A DNA stretch of 7,688 nucleotides. Origin: CAZVCJ01 sp964625745. Its GTDB lineage: Bacteria; Chloroflexota; Anaerolineae; VGOG01. Below, piece after piece: positions 1 through 5,879 of the stretch. A model generated the notes under the pieces. The model was not told the DNA's origin. It worked only from the letters and a program-made list of their open reading frames with translations, and ran no database searches. How positions within the stretch are numbered: position 1 is the stretch's first letter; each line of letters begins with the position of its first letter. Both the position numbers and the translations under genes were made by a program. The stretch covers positions 1-7,688 of the forward strand of contig CAZVCJ010000185.1 in the NCBI GenBank assembly GCA_964625745.1. Reading direction: 5' to 3'.

Positions 1-184
1 TATGATACCACAGTAGCCAACAAACCTGAAGTGCTGGGCTAATTGCACAGGTCGCAATTTCCCACATCACGTCCATCAGGGAAGTGATGAGAACGTAATA
101 TCGAGCCAAGCCCTAAGCCTCTGTCAGGTGCTGGATATCATAGCCGACGCCATACCTGGCGAAGGGGGTTAGCTCGTCCCAGCA
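1..184 (-). pseudogene. possible decayed coding remnant at window edge; otherwise no gene
   Basis: No intact gene is visible in the first 190 bases. On the minus strand, one frame reads from just after a TAA (185-187) for 23 codons (WDELTPFARYGVGYDIQHLT then EA), meets a single TAG at 113-115, and continues open (GLARYYVLITSLMDVMWEIA...) to the window edge. The part before the TAG is rich in G/C at third positions, as in real genes here, and the residue mix looks protein-like. This could be a fragment of a gene with an amber mutation, or chance. I do not recognise the family and no start signal supports translation. Confidence 0.2.
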
Positions 185-190
185 TTACCC

Positions 191-248
191 GGCGCAAAAG
201 GCCACGAAAGTTGCGAAATGCTTTCGTGGCCTTCGCTTCTTTTGCGCC
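191..248 (-). terminator. two-tiered inverted repeat, probable intrinsic terminator of the protease gene
   Basis: A perfect 11-bp stem (GGCCACGAAAG at 200-210 with CTTTCGTGGCC at 221-231, 10-base loop) is nested in a perfect 9-bp outer stem (GGCGCAAAA at 191-199 with TTTTGCGCC at 240-248). An 8-base bulge on one side separates them. It begins 17 bases past the protease stop codon. In the minus-strand transcript the inner hairpin is followed at once by UUUU, a short but plausible terminator tail. In the plus direction a U-rich stretch also follows the inner stem, so it may act both ways. Confidence 0.6.
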
Positions 249-265
249 CTGCCCCAAATCAGAAG

Positions 266-3200
266 TTAGTCCTTCACGATGAGTGGCAAATAGACATCGT
301 GCGGGTGCACCTTCGTCAGCGCGCTCCGCTCGGTCAGGCCGCCCAGGCCGTCGTTTATGGTTGCGGTATTGTGGATGACTCGCTCCTCCGTCACGGTGAC
401 AGCGAAGACGATGGTGGACATGCCGCTGGAAGGCACTTCGCCGTTCCAGATTATCTTGTCACTGGCCTCATCGTAGGCAACTGTGCCATTGCCAGCCCGG
501 GCGGAGCCAGGCACGTACACAGCACCCGCGGGGATGGAGTCGGTCAGGGTGGCCCTCGCCAGGCCCTCGCCAGCGTTTTTCACCCGCAGCGTGTAAGTGA
601 GGATGTCGCCTGTATCAGCCCTGGCCGCGCTGACCAGTTTCTCGGAGGCGGAGAGGTCGGGCCTTTTTAGCGTCGTCGTGGCGGTGCGAGTGAAAGGTTG
701 ATGCAATCCGTCGCTGATGGTGGCCACGTTGACGACCAGGGTGTCATCGGGCAGCGAGGGGGCCGTGGTCGCGGCAAAGGTGAAGGCCCTCTCGCCCCCA
801 GCAGGTATTGTCCCACTCCACTGAATCCTGTCGAGCGTTTCATCGTAGGTTGCTCCGCCGGTGGCGCTGTCAGGTACGTAGCTCGCGTGAGCAGGGATGG
901 GATCGCTGAAACTTGCTTCTGTCGCCTCACCGCCGCCGTGTCCTGAGCCTGCCGAAGGGTTGCGCAGAACGATGGTGTAGGTCAGCACGTCGCCGGGCAC
1001 AGCTATGACCTTCTCCACTGTTTTAGTCGAGTCCGACAGATCCACCACGTTAGCCTCGGTCGTCGCCGTCCTGGCATAAGAGAACCCCATCCCATCGTTG
1101 ATGGTGGCAGTGTTGGCGATGATCGTCTCCGGTGGGATGGAGTCGNNNNNNNNNNNNNNNNNNNNNNNNNNNNNNNNNNNNNNNNNNNNNNNNNNNNNNN
1201 NNNNNNNNNNNNNNNNNNNNNNNNNNNNNNNNNNNNNNNNNNNNNGTACCTTGGTGGCCGTCTTCTTGGTGAAGGACGTGCCGCTGCCATCGTTGATAGC
1301 CGCGACGTTGGCGATGGTCGTCTCCCCAAGCAGGGGATCATCCAGCGTCACCTGGAAGGTGAAAGTGATGGACGTGCCCGCCGCCACCGTGCCGTTCCAT
1401 TCGATTTGATCGCTCTCCGCATGGTAGCCGGCCCCTCCGCTGATGCTGCCCGGCACGTAGGTGGTATGAGCCGGGATGGGATCGGCCAGGCTCACCCCTG
1501 CGAAATCGGTGTCGCCCAGATTATGGAGAGCGATGGTGTAGGTCAGCACCTCGCCCGGTGGGGCCGTCACCTTGTCCACTTTCTTGAGCGAGGGGCAGAG
1601 GGAGTTCTCCAGAGTCAGCGCTTCGTTGGTCGGGATGGCCTCGCTGTAGATGTCGAGGCCACCCACCACGTAAATCCCCCCTCCCACCGCTGCCGTGCCC
1701 GTGCCGATGCGGCATTTGTTCAAAGATGAAACCAGTACCCAGGTGTCAGTGGCGGGGTCATAGCGCTCGACGTATCCCAGCGCGCTCCAGTAGGAGCCGC
1801 CGCCGACGGCGTAGATGTAGCCCCCGATGGCCGCCAGTCCCGGCGATTGTCTTCCCCTCAAGAGCGGGGCTTTGGTGGCCCAGGTGTCGCTGGCGGGGTC
1901 GTACTCTTCGAAGGTGCGGAGGCCGGGCCAGCCGCCGGCGACGTAGATCTTCCCCTCCCTTTCATCACCCCCCATCGGGGGGGGAGAGAGGGGGGGGAGG
2001 GTTGTGGCCGCCGCGTAAGCTCGAGGCCCGCCGGGCAGGGGAGCCTTTTGCGTCCAGGTGTCAGCAGCGGGATCGTATTCGTAGGTGGTGTCCATATAGC
2101 CCGAGTCGCTGGCGCCGCCGAAGACGTAGAGCTTGCCCCCCGCAGCCGCCACCGCCGCCCCTGCCAGGCCCACGGGTAAAGGCGCTATCGTCCCCCAACT
2201 ATCCGTGGCGGGGTCATAGACCTCTACCGTCTCGATGAAACGAAGGTTGTTGGACAGTCCCCCTGCTACGTAGATTTGGTCGTTGAGAACGGCGGCGCCA
2301 ACGTTGGCCGCCCCCGTCGGCTTGGATGCTTTGGGGGTCCAATAATTGGCCGCCGGATCGTACACCTCGTTGACGGTGGAGGCCCCGCTCCAATCCCAGC
2401 CACCGATAGCATAGAGTTCGCAGCCCACCGTCGCTGCTGCCAGGCGGTAGCGGGAAGTCGGCATCCAGCTTTTGTAGTCCCAGGCAGGGAAGGCCCTGGT
2501 GGTCAGAGTGGCCGTACTGAGGATGCTGGGATCACCGGCCATTGTTGCCTGAACTGTGACCGTGTCCACCTCTCCCACCACCGCCGCCCCCCCTTCATCC
2601 CCCTGCCCCCCTTCCCCCCAAAGTTGGGGGGATTGAGGGGGGAGGGGGACAGAGGGGGGGATATCCACCTGCACCAGCAGGTCCAGCCAGCCGCAGGGTG
2701 ATATCACCCCCGTCCTGGTTATGGGATTCTTGGTCTGCGGATCCAGGATGGCCGTTGGCCAGGCATTAGCCGAGATGGAGAGGTCGTAGGCGCTCGCTAT
2801 CTGACCATCGTTCGCTACCCTGGCGGAGTATTGGATGCTGCTTCCCGGCTCTCCCACTCTATATTGGGCTTTCGGCCTGAGACTGTTCGCCCTCAGGGGG
2901 CGCGAGGCGATCAGCCATTGAATGGCCCTATCGAGCACGGCGGCGTAGTCTGGCCGGGGGCCAGCCCCTTCGTAGCCGAAGGAGAGATAGACCGCTCTGT
3001 ATGGGGTTGGCTCGCAGACATCGGTTTTGAGACCCGCGCTGCCATCGCCCTCGTAGCTGATTATGGCGGTCGCATAACCGCCCCCTGACTTCACTTCATC
3101 GGAGGCCGAGGCGTTTCCCTTCTTGTAGGCATAAACGTCTTCGAGCAAGAGGTTCACCCCTTCGAAGATATCGTCATCCAGCCCTTCCAAATCGTTGATG

Positions 3201-5575
3201 CCGGTCTTGTCTCGCACGTAGTCGGCGTACAAGTAGTTATGATAGAAAAGGGGGGCCCGGCCCCAGACCCACTGGCTATCCCAATAGCCGATGTCCTGAC
3301 CGGAGACGAGAAGCTGACCGCCATTGTCCAGGTAGGCGATCAGTTCCTCGTCGGCATTGATGTAGCCTGGCGAGCTCCAGGGACTGGCCCAGATGACCAC
3401 GTCGTAGGGGGCAAGCTCGGCGGCGGTGGGAAGATAGTCGGTGTCGGTGATGGGGCGCGTGTCATAGAAATAACCCTCGTAGTCCAGAGCCCACTGGTAG
3501 TAGTTGGCGACGCTGTCTCCGTACCAAACGTCAGCGTCAACCAATAATATAGAGGGGGCGGTCTCAAGGGCGAAGTCCAGGCTAGCCACCACGCCCTCGG
3601 CGATGCTCACCTCTGCCCGCTGGATTTGATAGCCCCTCAGGCTGGCTTCCACAGTGTAGTTACCCACAGGCAAAGTCAGAGTATAGCACCCGTTGGCGTC
3701 GGCACCAACCGTGATCGGGGTATCAATGGCACTGATGGTAGCCGTGAGCGGCTCGCCCGTATCCATCTCAGTCACCCGACCCGCCAGGGTGCCCGTGGGG
3801 GATGGCGACAGGACGAGATCTTGCACCGACATGAAGCCGGTGACGACCTCCACCGCCTTCACCGTCTCGGAGTGGTAGCCAAACGCGCTGGCGGTGACGT
3901 CGTAGAGGCCGCCGGGGACGCTCACCTCGTAGACCCCCGCATCATCGGCGGTAACGATGAACTGGTCGCCGGTCTGATTGTCGCCGCTGACCGTGGCCCC
4001 AGGAATAGTTGGAAGTTGGTAATTGGAAGTTGGACTCGGAACTCGAAACTCGAAACTCGAAACTCGAACTGTCCCGTAGAGCCTGCCCGCCCCCAGAGCC
4101 CAGCGCACCGCCTCGTAAGCATCAATCCGCCCCCAGCCGTAGGCGTTGTCGGGGCCGGGCTCGCCAAGGTCGGTGGCGGTGTATTGCATGAAGTTCTCCA
4201 GATCATCCACGGTTAGAGTGGGATTGGCCGAGAGCAGGAGGGCTGCCAGGCCGGCAGTGTGAGGAGCGGCAAAAGAGGTGCCACTCCAGCCCCCCTCGTA
4301 GCCTCCGCCGGGGACGCTGGAGCGGATGTCCACGCCGGGTGCACTCACCTCAGGCTTGATCTCATTCCAGAAAGAGGGACCTCGGCTACTGAAGGAGGCA
4401 ATGGCGTCCTCGAAGTCGGTGGCTCCCACGGAGAAGGATTCCGGAAAGCCAGCCGGTGTGGCGATAGAGCCATCGCCCAGCTCTCCACTGTTTCCAGCGC
4501 TGAAAACAGGGAAGATACCCGCCGCCCGCAGGGCTTGCACGTCGGGCAGGAAAGTGAGGTCGGCCACGTTGGAAAGGCCAGGTCCCCATGAGTTGTTAAC
4601 TACGTCGGGGGCCTTGCTGGGATCGGGATTGCTGCCGTCAAGAGCCGTGGGAGCCAGCAGCCACTGGAAGCCGGCGTGAATCCAGGTGTCATAACCGACA
4701 CCATCATCATTCAGAATCTTGACCGCTATCCACTGAGCATCGGGGGCCATGCCGATGTGGAAATCGCCGTTGGGGTCGGAGCCGACCATGATGCCCATAG
4801 TGTGAGTACCATGACCGTCTCCGTCAGCGGGGGTGCTGGGATAAGTGCCTGTGCAATCATACCAGTTGTAGTTGTGGTCGCCCTGCAAACCCCGGTATTT
4901 GCTCTGCAGGGCGGGATGGGTCCAGTCCACGCCAGTATCCATATTGGCCACCACCACACCCGCGCCAGTGATGTCCAGGTCGCGCCAGACCTGATCGGCT
5001 CGTATGCGGGTGATGTTCCATTCAACCACCCCTCCCACCTCCCCCCCAGAGTTGGGGGGGACCGAGGGGGGGCGAGGGAGTTCACGCCTATGATTGGCGC
5101 GGATTTTCTCCACCTCGGGCCGGGCGGCCAGGGCGAGAAGCGTTTCCAGGTCGCCGGTCACGGCCAGCCCGTTGAACACCCAATAGGAGGTGTAATCCGC
5201 CACCTTGTCCGCTGATTTCTGCTGTTCCAAATAGGCGACGATGTCTGCCTGGGTTCGCTGTGCAGTCGCCTGCAGCGCCGAGACCACTGCCTGACGGCGA
5301 GCAAGCCTGGTGGCCATCAATTGGGTGGGTCTAAAGTCGGTCTGCTCCCTGAGGTAGACAATGTAGGTGGTTTTCCCTTCCTTCACTAACTTGGCACTGC
5401 TCGATTCGGAAGCATCCGCCAACTCCTTGAGCACCGGGGGCTCAATCTTGGGCCATACCTCTGGGGTCAGATTTGGCGGTGGAGGGGCAGCCCTGGTCAG
5501 GGTGAGAAGAAAGGAGAACAGCAGCAGTATGAGGATTAAGTTCAAAGCAAGTTTGAGCGAAATTCGTTCACGCAT
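266..5575 (-). CDS. giant secreted subtilisin-like (S8) protease with kelch propeller and DUF11 repeats
   Basis: Predicted extracellular serine endopeptidase of about 1769 residues. Order of parts: signal peptide about 1-30 (Arg-rich start, Leu/Ile core, TRAA); I9-type propeptide about 69-160; subtilase domain about 195-495 with Asp213 (MDTGVD), His255 (GHGTH), Ser434 (SGTSFAAP) and oxyanion Asn362 (SAGNSG), so catalytically intact; two carboxypeptidase-regulatory-like beta domains about 497-590 and 595-672; a Rossmann/GATase-like domain about 674-890 (ILLVDAD, VVIWA, LLVSGQDIGYW); a beta-sandwich-like stretch about 891-1030; six kelch repeats about 1037-1325 (YVAGG / YDPATDTW type); four DUF11 repeats about 1328-1757, suggestive of a cell-wall or surface stalk; and a C-terminal YLPLIVKD tail. 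The ATG is supported by AAGGGGG 11 bases upstream and a strong promoter. The second DUF11 repeat is broken by 100 Ns, so the true length is unknown. Several repeat-derived segments lie in frame. Substrate unknown; domain calls are by motif, not alignment. Confidence 0.93.
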   Translation of the reverse strand: MRERISLKLALNLILILLLFSFLLTLTRAAPPPPNLTPEVWPKIEPPVLKELADASESSSAKLVKEGKTTYIVYLREQTDFRPTQLMATRLARRQAVVSALQATAQRTQADIVAYLEQQKSADKVADYTSYWVFNGLAVTGDLETLLALAARPEVEKIRANHRRELPRPPSVPPNSGGEVGGVVEWNITRIRADQVWRDLDITGAGVVVANMDTGVDWTHPALQSKYRGLQGDHNYNWYDCTGTYPSTPADGDGHGTHTMGIMVGSDPNGDFHIGMAPDAQWIAVKILNDDGVGYDTWIHAGFQWLLAPTALDGSNPDPSKAPDVVNNSWGPGLSNVADLTFLPDVQALRAAGIFPVFSAGNSGELGDGSIATPAGFPESFSVGATDFEDAIASFSSRGPSFWNEIKPEVSAPGVDIRSSVPGGGYEGGWSGTSFAAPHTAGLAALLLSANPTLTVDDLENFMQYTATDLGEPGPDNAYGWGRIDAYEAVRWALGAGRLYGTVRVSSFEFRVPSPTSNYQLPTIPGATVSGDNQTGDQFIVTADDAGVYEVSVPGGLYDVTASAFGYHSETVKAVEVVTGFMSVQDLVLSPSPTGTLAGRVTEMDTGEPLTATISAIDTPITVGADANGCYTLTLPVGNYTVEASLRGYQIQRAEVSIAEGVVASLDFALETAPSILLVDADVWYGDSVANYYQWALDYEGYFYDTRPITDTDYLPTAAELAPYDVVIWASPWSSPGYINADEELIAYLDNGGQLLVSGQDIGYWDSQWVWGRAPLFYHNYLYADYVRDKTGINDLEGLDDDIFEGVNLLLEDVYAYKKGNASASDEVKSGGGYATAIISYEGDGSAGLKTDVCEPTPYRAVYLSFGYEGAGPRPDYAAVLDRAIQWLIASRPLRANSLRPKAQYRVGEPGSSIQYSARVANDGQIASAYDLSISANAWPTAILDPQTKNPITRTGVISPCGWLDLLVQVDIPPSVPLPPQSPQLWGEGGQGDEGGAAVVGEVDTVTVQATMAGDPSILSTATLTTRAFPAWDYKSWMPTSRYRLAAATVGCELYAIGGWDWSGASTVNEVYDPAANYWTPKASKPTGAANVGAAVLNDQIYVAGGLSNNLRFIETVEVYDPATDSWGTIAPLPVGLAGAAVAAAGGKLYVFGGASDSGYMDTTYEYDPAADTWTQKAPLPGGPRAYAAATTLPPLSPPPMGGDEREGKIYVAGGWPGLRTFEEYDPASDTWATKAPLLRGRQSPGLAAIGGYIYAVGGGSYWSALGYVERYDPATDTWVLVSSLNKCRIGTGTAAVGGGIYVVGGLDIYSEAIPTNEALTLENSLCPSLKKVDKVTAPPGEVLTYTIALHNLGDTDFAGVSLADPIPAHTTYVPGSISGGAGYHAESDQIEWNGTVAAGTSITFTFQVTLDDPLLGETTIANVAAINDGSGTSFTKKTATKVXXXXXXXXXXXXXXXXXXXXXXXXXXXXXXXXXXDSIPPETIIANTATINDGMGFSYARTATTEANVVDLSDSTKTVEKVIAVPGDVLTYTIVLRNPSAGSGHGGGEATEASFSDPIPAHASYVPDSATGGATYDETLDRIQWSGTIPAGGERAFTFAATTAPSLPDDTLVVNVATISDGLHQPFTRTATTTLKRPDLSASEKLVSAARADTGDILTYTLRVKNAGEGLARATLTDSIPAGAVYVPGSARAGNGTVAYDEASDKIIWNGEVPSSGMSTIVFAVTVTEERVIHNTATINDGLGGLTERSALTKVHPHDVYLPLIVKD
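941..959 (-). repeat. TGAGCCTGCCGAAGG-type dispersed repeat, translated inside a DUF11 domain
   Basis: On the minus strand this reads CCCTTCGGCAGGCTCAGGA and is translated as PSAGSG (residues about 1540-1545). The CCTTCG-x-CAGGCTCAGG core is a short repeat I know to be widely dispersed in many bacterial genomes. The host DUF11 copy has 22 residues between its LRN and the end of DPIP, against 16 and 15 in the two other readable copies. That is an extra loop of about seven residues where the repeat lies. Confidence 0.6.
1146..1245. other. assembly gap (100 Ns) inside the DUF11 repeat region
   Basis: Exactly 100 unknown bases, the conventional length for a gap of unknown size. Left and right sequence are both DUF11-coding in the same frame, but the gap removes the front of the second repeat. 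Judged against the roughly 120-residue spacing of neighbouring repeats, about 85 codons should be missing rather than 34, so the real gap is probably near 250-260 bases. Confidence 0.95.
1953..2001 (-). repeat. G/C-tract palindromic element translated in kelch blade 4
   Basis: Nested inverted repeat: outer arms CCCTCCC (1953-1959) and GGGAGGG (1995-2001), inner CCCCCC (1968-1973) and GGGGGG (1977-1982) around ATC. It is translated as LPPLSPPPMGGDEREG (residues 1193-1208). It interrupts kelch repeat 4 just before the GKIYVAGG strand. Blade 3 has one residue between its AAA and GKLY where blade 4 has 17. Shares sequence with the elements at 2588-2659 and 5030-5080. Confidence 0.7.
2588..2659 (-). 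repeat. G/C-tract palindromic element translated in the pre-kelch domain
   Basis: 72 bases (24 codons, residues 973-996, PPSVPLPPQSPQLWGEGGQG then DEGG). The core at 2614-2631 is the near-perfect palindrome CCCCCCAAAGTTGGGGGG, flanked by further C tracts on one side and G tracts on the other. It interrupts an otherwise ordinary beta-sandwich-like sequence between LVQVDI and AAVVGEVDTVTVQA. Longest copy of the family in this gene. Confidence 0.75.
4007..4069 (-). repeat. 63-bp array of nine heptamers, translated in a regulatory-like beta domain
   Basis: Continuous 7-base periodicity: AGTTGGA, AGTTGGT, AATTGGA, AGTTGGA on the plus strand, then CTCGGAA and repeated CTCGAAA (four exact ACTCGAA units at 4041-4068). 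63 bases equal nine heptamers and 21 codons (residues 503-523, containing SSFEFRVPSPTSNYQLP), so the array keeps the frame. It separates RLYGT from IPGATVSGDNQTG, the start of a carboxypeptidase-regulatory-like domain. Heptameric tandem repeats of this style are known from cyanobacteria (STRR sequences). Confidence 0.75.
5030..5080 (-). repeat. G/C-tract palindromic element translated at the propeptide/catalytic junction
   Basis: 51 bases (residues 166-182, LPRPPSVPPNSGGEVGG). Seven Cs (5041-5047) and seven Gs (5054-5060) flank AGAGTT, with further C-rich and G-rich arms outside. It lies exactly in the linker between the propeptide end (EKIRANHRR) and the mature catalytic domain start (WNITRIRADQVW). 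It shares the PPSVP reading with the element at 2588-2659. Confidence 0.7.
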
Positions 5576-5586
5576 TTTTAGTATTT

Positions 5587-5593
5587 CCCCCTT
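5587..5593 (-). promoter_or_regulatory. ribosome binding site of the protease gene
   Basis: AAGGGGG on the minus strand, 11 bases before the ATG at 5573-5575. Somewhat long spacing, but it is the only purine-rich candidate and it fits the ATG that begins the signal peptide. Confidence 0.5.
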
Positions 5594-5625
5594 GACGAAA
5601 ATGAGATCATGGACTCCAGTTTGAT

Positions 5626-5654
5626 ATTCTAGCCCGGTGCGGCGTTATTGTCAA
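5626..5654 (-). promoter_or_regulatory. sigma-70-type promoter of the protease gene
   Basis: Minus strand: TTGACA (5649-5654), a 17-base spacer, then TAGAAT (5626-5631). This is a perfect -35 box and a one-mismatch -10 box at ideal spacing. Transcription would begin near 5619, giving a leader of about 45 bases before the protease ATG. No operator is obvious. Confidence 0.75.
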
Positions 5655-5715
5655 ACCGGTTTCCCAAGCTGCAACTACTCACCTGCTCTCGCTGAACCCT
5701 AGTCCAGCGGCTGGG

Positions 5716-5760
5716 GCAGCGGGGTACGAGCGGGGCAATCCCGCCCCTACGGTCCGCTGC
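5716..5760. repeat. intergenic GC-rich inverted repeat
   Basis: Outer 7-bp stem GCAGCGG (5716-5722) with CCGCTGC (5754-5760), then GTA (5724-5726) with TAC (5748-5750), then GGGGC (5732-5736) with GCCCC (5743-5747). An alternative inner pairing is GCGGG/CCCGC. The central GCGGGGCAATCCCGCCCCTA resembles a short palindrome common in intergenic DNA of Chloroflexota-like genomes (from memory, not checked). It lies between the two divergent promoters and is not expected to be transcribed by either. Confidence 0.6.
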
Positions 5761-5780
5761 GAGCACAAGGTGAACAGATA

Positions 5781-5799
5781 CCCCAGTTCAAAGCTGGGG
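5781..5799. repeat. small palindrome upstream of the lipoprotein promoter
   Basis: CCCCAG (5781-5786) pairs with CTGGGG (5794-5799), with TT/AG partly extending the stem. It ends 31 bases before the -10 box of the lipoprotein gene. The C tract / AGTTC / AAAG / G tract layout resembles the core of the palindromes inside the protease gene, so it may be a short member of the same family. A role as operator is possible but unsupported. Confidence 0.45.
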
Positions 5800-5827
5800 G
5801 ACAAAAGTGGTCTAATTGACGCAAATG

Positions 5828-5836
5828 TGCTATAAT
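5828..5836 (+). promoter_or_regulatory. extended -10 promoter of the DUF3048 lipoprotein gene
   Basis: TGCTATAAT contains a perfect TATAAT (5831-5836) with the extended TGn element. The hexamer at the normal -35 position (5808-5813, TGGTCT) is poor. The TTGACG at 5816-5821 is only 9 bases away, too close to serve as a -35 box. Expected transcript start is near 5843, leaving a leader of about 37 bases. Confidence 0.65.
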
Positions 5837-5863
5837 ATGCCCAGCTATTCGAAATCCCTTGCC

Positions 5864-5868
5864 GGAGG
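5864..5868 (+). promoter_or_regulatory. ribosome binding site of the DUF3048 gene
   Basis: GGAGG, 11 bases before the ATG at 5880. It selects this ATG over the in-frame TTG at 5859, which would lie upstream of the Shine-Dalgarno sequence. Confidence 0.6.
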
Positions 5869-5879
5869 TCAGAACAATC

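Noticed and set aside
218..670. Plus-strand open frame opposite the protease 3' end (150 residues), and other plus-strand frames across 698-5624
   Set aside because: They lie antisense to a gene with clear domains, lack promoters or ribosome sites, and reflect the G/C-biased codon use of the protease.
4007..4069. CRISPR-like array
   Set aside because: Units are 7 bases with no spacers; it is a tandem heptamer array within a coding region.
5592..5597. Plus-strand TTGACG as a -35 box
   Set aside because: No -10 box at 16-18 bases downstream; it overlaps the protease ribosome-site region on the other strand.
5816..5836. TTGACG plus TATAAT as a classical promoter pair
   Set aside because: Only 9 bases separate the two boxes; the -10 box more likely works through its extended TGn element.
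5859..5879. TTG at 5859 as start of the lipoprotein gene
   Set aside because: It lies upstream of the GGAGG site; ATG 5880 gives a normal lipoprotein signal peptide.
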